Source: Lachnospiraceae bacterium | GTDB lineage: Bacteria > Bacillota_A > Clostridia > Lachnospirales > Lachnospiraceae | Direction: 5' to 3' | Length of the DNA stretch: 9,683 nucleotides | Assembly: GCA_017553965.1 (NCBI GenBank) | Contig: JAFZJK010000174.1 | Span: 1 to 9,683 of the forward strand | Shown here: one piece after another, positions 1 to 7,200 of the stretch | How the letters are laid out: each line of letters opens with the position of its first letter | Numbering within the stretch: position 1 is the first letter of the stretch | Translations under genes and position numbers: made by a program | The notes under the pieces: model-generated | Told to the model about the DNA's origin: nothing | Database searches by the model: none | What the model saw: the letters and a program-made list of their open reading frames with translations, nothing else

Positions 1-2259
1 CTTACAGCTATAAAACCTAAAAGCAGGTCTATAACAAGTGTATATGAGAATGGGGCTTCTGTTTTTCTTAGTTCGGAGCTTGAAAACATCAGACTCCAAG
101 TGATAGATCGGAATATCATAAGGGTGAGTGCGACTACCCGGGGCGACTTCTCGGATAAGGAAAGACCGGGTGTGATTAACAGAGAAAAATCCGATGATTA
201 TGAGCTTAGGGAAGAAAACGGAGAAGTTATCATTTTAACTTCCGGGCTTTCTGTAAGAGAGAATAAAAAAAACGGAGCTATAAGCTATTTTGATAATAAT
301 GGTGCACTTTTACTGGGGGAAAAGAGTGATGCTCCGAGGAACTATGAGGAGTTTGAAACTTATACTTTAGCGGACGGACAGCAACGGACCAGGATAATAG
401 ACACTGCTGACGGAAAAAAGGAAGTTATAGAAGAGCCTCTTAAGATACCGACAGGGAAAAGCTTCCATATAAAGCTTAATCTGGAGTTTGGGGATGAAGC
501 TCTTTATGGGTTCGGACAGCATGAAAAAGAGATAGGTTCTCTTAGGGGAAGCAGATTATATATTCATCAGGCCAACCGACAGATCGCAATGCCTGTATTT
601 GTTTCCACAAAGGGCTATGGGATGCTGATCGATACCTACAGTCCGCTCATTTTTAATGATGACCAAAACGGCAGTTATATATACAGTGAGGCTGACTGTG
701 AGTTGGATTATTATTTTATGGCCGGCGGCATGACGCAGGTTATAAAGGATTACAGGCTTTTGACCGGAAAAGCGGCACTGCTTCCGAAATGGGCATTTGG
801 ATATATCCAGTCCCAGGAAAGGTACGAGACTCAGGCTGAGATACTGGAAACTACGAAAAAATCCAGAGATCTGGGCATAGGTATGGACTGCATAGTTCTT
901 GACTGGATAAGCTGGGGCGAGAATATGTGGGGTCAGAAAAGCTATGATGAGTCAAGGTTCCCGGAGCCGAAGCAGATGATAAAAGAGCTTCATGATGAGC
1001 ATACACATTTCATGATATCCATTTGGCCGACTATGGCGGAAAACACACCGGATAACAGGGAGTTTTCCGAGAAAAAGCTGTTTCTTCCTGCATGTAATGT
1101 CTATAATGCATTTAAAGAAGAGGGAAGAAAGCTATATTTTGATCAGTTGAAACGGACCCACTTCGCATACGGGACAGACGCATGGTGGTGTGACAGCAGT
1201 GAACCGTTTACACCCGAGTGGAACCACGCGGAAAGACCTGAACCTGCAAAGCTTTTCGGTGAATACTGCTCAGAAGCGGGATTGAGGATGCCGTACGAGT
1301 ATTGCAACAGTTTTCCTTTATATCATGCCATGGGGATATACGAGAACCAAAGAGCTGCAATGAAGGAGATAAATGAAACACCCGTATCGGAGATTATTCC
1401 CGAAAAACGAGTCTGTAATCTTACCAGAAGCGCATATACCGGACAGCAGAGATTTGGTACCATAATGTGGTCGGGCGATACCGATGCGAGCTGGGAGACT
1501 CTGAGGGCGCAGGTAACCGCTGGGCTTCATTTCTGTGCCAGCGGCATACCGTTCTGGACCATGGATATCGGGGCATTCTTTGTAAAACAGGGTGCATTCT
1601 GGTACTGGGACGGAAAATATGATGATACGGTTGATGATGAAAAATATTGTGAACTGTTTGTAAGATGGTATCAGCTGGGAGCATTTCTGCCAGTATTCAG
1701 AGGTCATGGTACCGACTTTAGAAGAGAGTTATGGAACTTTAAGGGCAAGTACTATGATGCACTGCTTAAAACAAACAGATTAAGATACAGACTCCTTCCT
1801 TATATATATTCCGAGGCCGGAAAGGTCTGGCTGGAAGATAAGTCACTTATAAGATGGCTGGCATTTGATTTTGCAGAGGATAAAACAGTCTGGGATATAA
1901 AGGACCAGTATATGTTCGGAGAGGCTCTTATGGTATGTCCTGTCCTAGAGCCCGTGAAAACCGAAAGATCAGTATATTTCCCTAAGAGTTGCGACTGGTA
2001 TGACTTATATACCGGTGAAAAATACGCAGGCGGAACTACCGTAACTATAAAAGCTGATCTGGATACGATCCCTGTGTTTGTAAAAGCGGGCAGCATAATC
2101 CCCATGTGTGAACCTGCACTGTCTACAGAAGAACTCGAGGATGCAGAATTTAAGAAATTCGGTGAAGGGGAATGCAGATATATGTACTATACGGATGCCG
2201 GTGACGGATACGGTTATGAAAACGGAGAGTATACTTTAAAAGAAATAGTGCAAAAATAA
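1..2259 (+). CDS. GH31 family alpha-glycosidase (alpha-glucosidase or alpha-xylosidase), 5' end missing
   Basis: Retaining glycoside hydrolase of family GH31, probably cytoplasmic, releasing alpha-linked glucose or xylose from oligosaccharides. The frame is open to the first base, so the true start lies outside; the GTG at 100 is internal, because 33 in-frame codons before it encode normal N-terminal beta-sandwich sequence. Numbering codons from base 1, an N-terminal mutarotase-like domain holds YGFGQHE near residues 169-175. The (beta/alpha)8 barrel carries the nucleophile in DAWWCDSSEP (Asp398, codon 1192-1194) and the acid/base in WSGDTDASW (Asp493, codon 1477-1479). A C-terminal beta domain begins around the MFGEALMVCPV segment near residue 638. 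The WW.D..EP form of the nucleophile motif resembles bacterial xyloglucan alpha-xylosidases, but there is no visible PA14 insert, so substrate stays open. A nucleoside-hydrolase-like gene follows after 33 bases. Family is certain; specificity is inferred. Confidence 0.93.
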   Translation, partial: LTAIKPKSRSITSVYENGASVFLSSELENIRLQVIDRNIIRVSATTRGDFSDKERPGVINREKSDDYELREENGEVIILTSGLSVRENKKNGAISYFDNNGALLLGEKSDAPRNYEEFETYTLADGQQRTRIIDTADGKKEVIEEPLKIPTGKSFHIKLNLEFGDEALYGFGQHEKEIGSLRGSRLYIHQANRQIAMPVFVSTKGYGMLIDTYSPLIFNDDQNGSYIYSEADCELDYYFMAGGMTQVIKDYRLLTGKAALLPKWAFGYIQSQERYETQAEILETTKKSRDLGIGMDCIVLDWISWGENMWGQKSYDESRFPEPKQMIKELHDEHTHFMISIWPTMAENTPDNREFSEKKLFLPACNVYNAFKEEGRKLYFDQLKRTHFAYGTDAWWCDSSEPFTPEWNHAERPEPAKLFGEYCSEAGLRMPYEYCNSFPLYHAMGIYENQRAAMKEINETPVSEIIPEKRVCNLTRSAYTGQQRFGTIMWSGDTDASWETLRAQVTAGLHFCASGIPFWTMDIGAFFVKQGAFWYWDGKYDDTVDDEKYCELFVRWYQLGAFLPVFRGHGTDFRRELWNFKGKYYDALLKTNRLRYRLLPYIYSEAGKVWLEDKSLIRWLAFDFAEDKTVWDIKDQYMFGEALMVCPVLEPVKTERSVYFPKSCDWYDLYTGEKYAGGTTVTIKADLDTIPVFVKAGSIIPMCEPALSTEELEDAEFKKFGEGECRYMYYTDAGDGYGYENGEYTLKEIVQK

Positions 2260-2292
2260 AAAGTATGGTAATTCTACGAAAGAGAGCTGAAA

Positions 2293-3183
2293 ATGATTAA
2301 AATACCTGATGAGAAAAAGATCCGTGTGATCATTGATACGGATGCCGCCTGTGAAGCAGACGATCCGTTTGCCATAGTTCAGGCTTTGTTAAGTCCGAAG
2401 CTGATAGTTAAGGGTATACTTGCCGAGCATTTTTGCGAAAAAGGCTCCGTAAAGAGAAGTTATGATGAGATCATGACAATCCTTAATGCTATGGATCTCA
2501 AGGTCTCGGTATTTATGGGTGAAGAGGATCCCGTAAGTATAGCCAGCTGGCCGAAAACCGTAAGTGAGGCAGCTGATTTTATTATAGATGAAGCATTAAA
2601 AGATGATCCCAAACCGCTTTATGTATTATGCCAGGGTGCTATTACCAATCTTGCTGCGGCACTCCATAAAAACCCAGCCATAAAGGAAAAGCTTAAAGTA
2701 ATCTGGATAGGGACTCACGGTACGGAAAAGAGAAAAGCACCGTTCCGGGAGTTTAACGCGGGAAATGATGTGGCAGCAGCCAATTATGTCCTTGAAAGCG
2801 GAGCTGAAATATGGCTGGTACCTTCAGATGTATATACCACGATCACAGTCGGGCTGGCAGAATTAAAGGTTAAAGTTCTTCCTTGTGGTAAGATAGGAAA
2901 ACATCTATATGAAAATATGATAGAGTACAATCTGTCACCAAATGCAGGATGGACACAGGGAGAGTCATGGTCTCTGGGCGATTCGCCCGCTATAGCGCTT
3001 GCCATCAATCCCGGTTGCGGTAGGTTTGAAAACGAACCGGCACCTCATGTTAATGATGACACTACGTCAACGTTACGTCCAGGAAATCCTGTGATCCGCG
3101 TATATAAGAGTGTGGATTCCAGATATATTCTAGAGGATTTCTTTGCAAAACTGAAACTGTTTTGTGAAGATAAAGAGCAATAG
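2293..3183 (+). CDS. Inosine/uridine-preferring nucleoside hydrolase-like protein
   Basis: Member of the nucleoside hydrolase fold, which cleaves N-glycosidic bonds of ribonucleosides with a bound calcium ion. At 296 aa it has normal family length. The N-terminal metal site reads DTDAACEADDPFA (Asp15, Asp17, Asp23, Asp24), a stretched version of the classic DTDPGxDD with two more residues between the aspartates. Other family landmarks are present: QGAITNLAAAL (about 114-124), the EFN ribose-binding motif (Glu153, Asn155), and LGDSPAIALAI, where Asp230 matches the family's late metal-binding Asp while the usual preceding His is Gly. No signal peptide is seen, so it is cytoplasmic. The ATG at 2293 follows a GAGAG-like ribosome site. 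It lies 33 bases after the GH31 gene and is probably co-transcribed with it. The altered motifs mean the substrate may not be a standard nucleoside; a sugar-like ligand is possible. The fold is well supported, the reaction is inferred. Confidence 0.85.
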   Translation: MIKIPDEKKIRVIIDTDAACEADDPFAIVQALLSPKLIVKGILAEHFCEKGSVKRSYDEIMTILNAMDLKVSVFMGEEDPVSIASWPKTVSEAADFIIDEALKDDPKPLYVLCQGAITNLAAALHKNPAIKEKLKVIWIGTHGTEKRKAPFREFNAGNDVAAANYVLESGAEIWLVPSDVYTTITVGLAELKVKVLPCGKIGKHLYENMIEYNLSPNAGWTQGESWSLGDSPAIALAINPGCGRFENEPAPHVNDDTTSTLRPGNPVIRVYKSVDSRYILEDFFAKLKLFCEDKEQ

Positions 3184-3212
3184 AAATAATAAAGTAAACC
3201 AAAGGATTAAGA

Positions 3213-3689
3213 ATGAGAGTACTGATAATAAGTGATTCGCATGGAAAGACCGATAATATCCTGCAATTGAAAAAACAGGCAGCCAATATTGACCTTATTA
3301 TACACTGCGGTGACGGAGCGGGAGATTTTGATTTTATCGGTGACTATATGAAATGCAGGATAACCGGAGTGTCCGGAAACTGCGATCTGTTTTCAAGGGA
3401 GCCTTCGGTAATAAACCTTGATATTGACGGAAAGAAGATACATATTGAGCATGGGCACAGACTCCCTGTACACAGAGACAAAGATATGATGGAATATGCC
3501 AAGCTCAACGGTTATGATGCTATACTATACGGGCATACCCATGTACAGAAGATTTTAAAAGACGGAAATACATGGGTTGTAAATCCCGGCAGTATATCGA
3601 GACCGCGAGACGGAGAGCCATCTTACTTAATCATGGAAACGGATGGCAAAGGGGGCTTAAGCTTTAAAGCCGGAAGGCTCAGTTGGTAA
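3213..3689 (+). CDS. YfcE/MJ0936-type metallophosphoesterase
   Basis: Small cytoplasmic calcineurin-like phosphoesterase of 158 aa, the usual length for the YfcE/YsnB/MJ0936 group, whose characterised members are Mn-dependent phosphodiesterases active on artificial substrates and with unclear natural targets. All dinuclear-metal motifs are visible in order: DSHG (Asp8, His10), HCGDG (Asp34), GNCD (Asn56), HGH (80-82) and GHTH (107-110), followed by the conserved NPGSISRPR loop (124-132). The ATG at 3213 is preceded by an AAAGGA ribosome site. The gene begins 29 bases after the nucleoside-hydrolase-like gene and is followed 65 bases later by the MIF-like gene. In many Firmicutes this family sits beside a RdgB/HAM1 NTP pyrophosphatase gene; that partner is not present here. 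Nothing is missing or broken. Confidence 0.93.
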   Translation: MRVLIISDSHGKTDNILQLKKQAANIDLIIHCGDGAGDFDFIGDYMKCRITGVSGNCDLFSREPSVINLDIDGKKIHIEHGHRLPVHRDKDMMEYAKLNGYDAILYGHTHVQKILKDGNTWVVNPGSISRPRDGEPSYLIMETDGKGGLSFKAGRLSW

Positions 3690-3754
3690 AGTTATAATTG
3701 TAAGGATAGATTACTGACAAGCAGAATAAATAATAAAAACAGGAGGACAAAAAC

Positions 3755-4096
3755 ATGCCGTTTATTGATTCAAAGATCACAGTAGCAGTAACTAATGAAC
3801 AGAAGGAAGCTCTTAAAGCAGAGTTTGGAAAGCTTATGGCTACACTTCATAAGAGTGAAACATATCTCATGGTGGGTATTGAGGATAAGTATGACCTCTG
3901 GTTCGGAGGAAAGAAGCTTGAAAAGGGTGCATATGTATCCGTAAGTCTGCTCGGAAATGCCCCCAGTAAAGATTTTGAGACCATGACCGGTCAGATATGC
4001 GATGTATTCGGAAAGCTATTAGGGATACCCGGAGATGCGGTTTATGTAACATATCATCCGATCAGTGACTGGGGCTGGAACGGAAGCAATTTTTAA
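3755..4096 (+). CDS. MIF-like tautomerase (macrophage migration inhibitory factor homologue)
   Basis: 113-aa protein that aligns from end to end with human MIF (115 residues including Met) and so belongs to the MIF branch of the tautomerase superfamily, which forms trimers. Pro2, exposed as Pro1 after Met removal, is the catalytic base of the family. Lys33 sits at the place of MIF Lys32 (mature numbering), Tyr97 near MIF Tyr95, and the FGG turn at 50-52 and the GWN..F ending also match. MIF Asn97 is replaced by Thr99, and the CxxC oxidoreductase motif of MIF is absent, so only tautomerase-type chemistry is expected; the physiological substrate is unknown. No signal peptide is seen, as in animal MIF. 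A strong AGGAGG (3741-3746) with 8-base spacing fixes the ATG start. The gap before it is 65 bases; the nuclease-helicase gene follows after 31. Confidence 0.9.
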   Translation: MPFIDSKITVAVTNEQKEALKAEFGKLMATLHKSETYLMVGIEDKYDLWFGGKKLEKGAYVSVSLLGNAPSKDFETMTGQICDVFGKLLGIPGDAVYVTYHPISDWGWNGSNF

Positions 4097-4127
4097 GTGA
4101 CTAAGGATCAACCGGAGAACCATCCCC

Positions 4128-6749
4128 ATGATTGAAAAAACAATAGAAATATCGGTCAGAGAGCTGGTTGAGTTCGCTGAACGAAGCGGTGACATAGATA
4201 ACAGAGTCGCTCATTTTGATCCGGATGCCATGCAGGAAGGTGCCAGACTCCACAGAAAGATCCAGAAGGAGCAGGGGGCGGGGTACAGTGCCGAGGTCAG
4301 CCTGAAATTTGAAGCTGAGGAAGAGTATGATGGAGAACAGATGATATTTGCCATCGACGGCAGAGCCGACGGAATCTTTTCCGATACCTGGGAGGAAATA
4401 AAGCAGAAACTCGGGGTTGCAGCTGTGGCTTTAAAAGAACCGCCTGCGCAAATTTCGGTTACAGATTATATAGAAATATCAGATGATACTCAAAAACCGG
4501 AAAAAGAGGAACTTATCTTTATAGACGAGATCAAAACTACCTATAAGAATGTGGATGACCTTACCGAACCGGTCAAGGTACATCTTTCCCAGGCCAAGTG
4601 CTATGCATATATTTATTCCGTACAGAATGAGTTAAAAAACTGCGGGGTTAGGATGAGCTACTGCAACCTGGAAAACGAAAAGATGAAATTCTTCTATCTG
4701 GTTTTTGCATACGAAGAACTGGAAACATGGTTTAAATCCGTAACTCACGAATATGCACGTTGGATAGCCTGGCAGATAAAGTGGGAAAGAATAAGAAATG
4801 CAAGTATAAAGGAAACGGTATTCCCTTTCCAATACAGAGAAGGGCAAAAAGAGCTGGCAGCAGGTGTTTACAGGACTATACTCAGGAAAAAGAAGCTGTT
4901 CCTAGAGGCACCCACAGGCGTTGGAAAGACTATCTCCACAGTTTTTCCTGCGGTTAAAGCCATGGGCGAAGGCCTTTCCTCCAAGATTTTTTACGGTACT
5001 GCCAAGACCATAGCCAGAACAGTTGCGGAAGAAGCTTTTTCTGTTCTTATGGACAGAGGACTAAAGTTTAAAGCGGTTACAATCACAGCTAAAGAAAAGG
5101 TATGTGTTTTAGAGAAGCCTGCATGTAATCCCGATGAATGTTCGAGAGCCAAAGGGCATTTTGACAGGGTTAATGACTGCGTATACGATATGCTGCAAAA
5201 TGAGGGAAGGATCACCAGAGAACTCATCCTTAAGTATGCGGAAAAATATAACGTGTGTCCGTTTGAAATGTGCCTTGATGTCACAAACTGGGCGGATGCG
5301 GTTATCTGTGATTACAACTATCTTTTTGATCCCAATGTATATTTAAGGCGCTTTTTTGCCGAAGGAGTGGAAAAGGATCATATCTTCCTTATAGACGAAG
5401 CACATAATCTGGTAGAACGTGCACGTGAGATGTACAGTGCCAGGGTTAAAAAGGAAGATTTTCTTGCAGTAAAAAAGATGGTCGGTACGGACAGCTATAA
5501 TCATAAAAAGCTTTCGACCGCACTTGAAAAATGCAATAAAAAGATGCTTGAGATAAAAAGGCAGTGCGATGATTTTGCAGTGTGGGAGGATACCGACGAA
5601 CTGCTGAATGCGCTGATGGCATTCATGGGAGTTTATGAATCCATGCCGGTAAACTTTCATGTGTCCGACCCGGAGCTGCTTTCAACATTATATCTTGATG
5701 TAAGGCACTTTGTGAACATGTACGAGAGAATGGACGGGGATTACAATATATACTCCGACTATTCTTCCGACGGGTCCTTTAATGTAACCCTGTGCTGCAT
5801 GGACCCTTCAAACCCTTTAAAGGAATGTCTAAAAAGAGGCCGAAGTGCGGTGTTTTTCTCGGCAACACTGATCCCGGTCAAGTATTATATAAGCCAGCTC
5901 GGAGGATCGGAAGAGGATTATGCCGTATACGCTCCGTCACCGTTTGATAAGAAAAACCGCATAGTGATGATAGCCAGGGATGTTAGTACAAAGTACACCA
6001 GGCGAGGGCAGGCGGAATATGAGAAAATAGCCCGCTATATAAAGGATTTTACCGATGTTAAGGTTGGTAACTATATGGTTTTCTTCCCTTCGTACAGGAT
6101 GATGCTTGACGTGGCAGAGTCACTTAAAGGGATCATGAAGGATGAACTTAAAGAAATCCTTATATCCCCGGAAAACGAACATGAGGACCATGGAGATACC
6201 GAAAAAGCAGATGGTAAAGCGGCTGATATCGAAAGATTGGAAGAGTCTTCTTCAGGCATAAAACCTGAAGAAACCATTGAGAGCGGAAAGAAATATCTCC
6301 TTCTGCAGCTTCCCGGTATGAGCGAAAAGGAAAAGGAAACCTTCCTGGACTATTTTGATGAAACAAATGCGGGAACTCTTATCGGATTCTGTGTTATGGG
6401 CGGGATATTCGGAGAAGGCATCGATCTGAAATCCGAAAGACTGATAGGAGCGGTGGTAGTAGGAACCGGACTTCCGCAGGTCTGCAACGAAAGAGAGCTT
6501 TTCAGAAATTATTTTGACGGGATAAACGGAAACGGATTTGAATACGCATACCTGTACAATGGAATGAACAAGGTCCTGCAGTCTGCCGGAAGGGTAATAA
6601 GGACTTCAGAAGACCGCGGAGCCATATTGCTACTGGATGAAAGATTCGGAACATCACAGTACAGCAGTCTTTTCCCGCAGGAATGGTATCCGTATGAGTA
6701 TGTTGACTCCATAGGAATGTCCAAAATACTTAAAGGATTCTGGGGTTAA
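4128..6749 (+). CDS. RecB-family nuclease fused to iron-sulfur XPD/DinG-type DNA helicase
   Basis: An 873-aa cytoplasmic protein with two enzymatic parts. Residues 1 to about 200 carry the motifs of a RecB/Cas4-like PD-(D/E)XK nuclease: His42 in GARLH, Asp81 in DGRADG, Glu134-x-Lys136 in DEIKT, and Gln155-x3-Tyr159. Residues about 235-873 form an SF2 helicase of the XPD/DinG group: Walker A APTGVGKT (261-268), DEAH box (423-426), SAT (578-580), FGEGIDL (761-767) and QSAGRVIR (818-825). Between Walker A and DEAH, Cys326, Cys333, Cys338 and Cys377 (in CPFE, placed like the last XPD ligand) probably bind a 4Fe-4S cluster. Family helicases move 5' to 3' on single-stranded DNA and act in repair or replication stress; the nuclease would trim DNA as it is unwound. 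A 40-residue acidic insertion interrupts the second RecA domain. The ATG is 31 bases after the MIF-like gene with a GGAG site at 4113-4116. Confidence 0.92.
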   Translation: MIEKTIEISVRELVEFAERSGDIDNRVAHFDPDAMQEGARLHRKIQKEQGAGYSAEVSLKFEAEEEYDGEQMIFAIDGRADGIFSDTWEEIKQKLGVAAVALKEPPAQISVTDYIEISDDTQKPEKEELIFIDEIKTTYKNVDDLTEPVKVHLSQAKCYAYIYSVQNELKNCGVRMSYCNLENEKMKFFYLVFAYEELETWFKSVTHEYARWIAWQIKWERIRNASIKETVFPFQYREGQKELAAGVYRTILRKKKLFLEAPTGVGKTISTVFPAVKAMGEGLSSKIFYGTAKTIARTVAEEAFSVLMDRGLKFKAVTITAKEKVCVLEKPACNPDECSRAKGHFDRVNDCVYDMLQNEGRITRELILKYAEKYNVCPFEMCLDVTNWADAVICDYNYLFDPNVYLRRFFAEGVEKDHIFLIDEAHNLVERAREMYSARVKKEDFLAVKKMVGTDSYNHKKLSTALEKCNKKMLEIKRQCDDFAVWEDTDELLNALMAFMGVYESMPVNFHVSDPELLSTLYLDVRHFVNMYERMDGDYNIYSDYSSDGSFNVTLCCMDPSNPLKECLKRGRSAVFFSATLIPVKYYISQLGGSEEDYAVYAPSPFDKKNRIVMIARDVSTKYTRRGQAEYEKIARYIKDFTDVKVGNYMVFFPSYRMMLDVAESLKGIMKDELKEILISPENEHEDHGDTEKADGKAADIERLEESSSGIKPEETIESGKKYLLLQLPGMSEKEKETFLDYFDETNAGTLIGFCVMGGIFGEGIDLKSERLIGAVVVGTGLPQVCNERELFRNYFDGINGNGFEYAYLYNGMNKVLQSAGRVIRTSEDRGAILLLDERFGTSQYSSLFPQEWYPYEYVDSIGMSKILKGFWG

Positions 6750-6753
6750 TTTA

Positions 6754-6782
6754 TTGACAATGTTACGGATATGAGGTAAGCT
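6754..6782 (+). promoter_or_regulatory. Possible sigma-A promoter for thioredoxin
   Basis: A perfect -35 hexamer TTGACA (6754-6759) begins four bases after the helicase stop codon. At the ideal 17-base spacing stands TAAGCT (6777-6782), which matches the -10 consensus at only three of six positions. The 94-base gap is the longest in the window and lies before thioredoxin, a gene often transcribed on its own, which supports a promoter here. The weak -10 keeps this tentative. Confidence 0.35.
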
Positions 6783-6843
6783 TTTATGAAACGGAAACAA
6801 AGGAACATAGTTTAAAAATAATATAATATATGGAGGTGCTGAT

Positions 6844-7149
6844 ATGGCAGTTATTACAGTTACAAATGAAAACTTTGAAGAGTTAAAAAACAGTGAGAAA
6901 ACTGTACTTCTTGACTTTTATGCTGACTGGTGCGGACCCTGCAAGATGGTATCACCTATGATCGACCAGATTGCCGAAGAACATCCGGAGTATTTAGTAG
7001 GCAAGGTAAATGTTGATGATGAGGAAGATATAGCAGAAGCATTTGGTATAATGAGTATTCCCACACTTGTTGTTTTAAAGGGTGGAGAGGTTGCTCAAAA
7101 GTCTGTTGGTGTAATACCTAAAGAGCAGATCTTAAGTCTTTTAAAATAA
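6844..7149 (+). CDS. trxA: Thioredoxin
   Basis: Cytoplasmic thiol-disulfide reductant of 101 aa, close to the classic 105-109. The active site WCGPCK (Cys30, Cys33), buried Asp24 and cis-Pro73 in SIPT are all in their expected positions, so it should cycle with thioredoxin reductase and reduce ribonucleotide reductase, peroxiredoxins and similar clients. No signal peptide or lipobox is present. The ATG at 6844 follows GGAGG (6832-6836) at 7-base spacing. No reductase gene is in the window. It is separated from the helicase by 94 bases that contain a consensus -35 element, and is followed within six bases by a hairpin, so it may be a single-gene unit with some read-through into the GH18 gene. 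Confidence 0.97.
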   Translation: MAVITVTNENFEELKNSEKTVLLDFYADWCGPCKMVSPMIDQIAEEHPEYLVGKVNVDDEEDIAEAFGIMSIPTLVVLKGGEVAQKSVGVIPKEQILSLLK

Positions 7150-7154
7150 TATAG

Positions 7155-7178
7155 AGGGTAAGGGGCATACCTTATTCT
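7155..7178 (+). terminator. Hairpin after thioredoxin, possible weak terminator or processing site
   Basis: AGGGTAAGG (7155-7163) can pair with CCTTATTCT (7170-7178) across a 6-base loop, giving a 9-bp RNA stem that includes two G-U pairs. It starts six bases after the thioredoxin stop codon. The bases that follow (GAATTAAAC) are not a T-run, so it is not a standard intrinsic terminator; it might protect the trxA mRNA 3' end or attenuate read-through into the next gene. Confidence 0.3.
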
Positions 7179-7200
7179 GAATTAAACATACGGGGATAAT

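Noticed and set aside
100..102. GTG as the start codon of the GH31 gene
   Set aside because: The frame stays open to base 1 and the 33 codons before it read as normal GH31 N-terminal beta-strand sequence; no ribosome site precedes the GTG. The gene is cut by the window edge.
1318..1707. Antisense frame of 129 codons inside the GH31 gene
   Set aside because: It lies wholly opposite the catalytic region, including the conserved acid/base motif, and its translation is low-complexity and unlike any family I recognise; it is a shadow of the real gene.
3693..3698. Perfect TATAAT in the gap before the MIF-like gene
   Set aside because: No -35-like hexamer or extended TGn is found at the right distance; the match may be chance in AT-rich intergenic sequence, though the 65-base gap leaves a promoter possible.
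4630..4700. Cas4/Dna2-type Fe-S cluster in the nuclease domain
   Set aside because: The nuclease part lacks the trio of closely spaced cysteines that follows the QxxxY motif in Cas4, AddB and Dna2; only isolated cysteines occur there.
4760..4957. Same-strand frame of 65 codons inside the helicase
   Set aside because: It is out of frame within the linker and Walker A region of the helicase and has no ribosome site.
6822..6827. Perfect TATAAT just before thioredoxin
   Set aside because: RNA would begin at about 6834, inside the ribosome site at 6832-6836, and no -35 element stands 16-18 bases upstream (the sequence there is AAAGGA).
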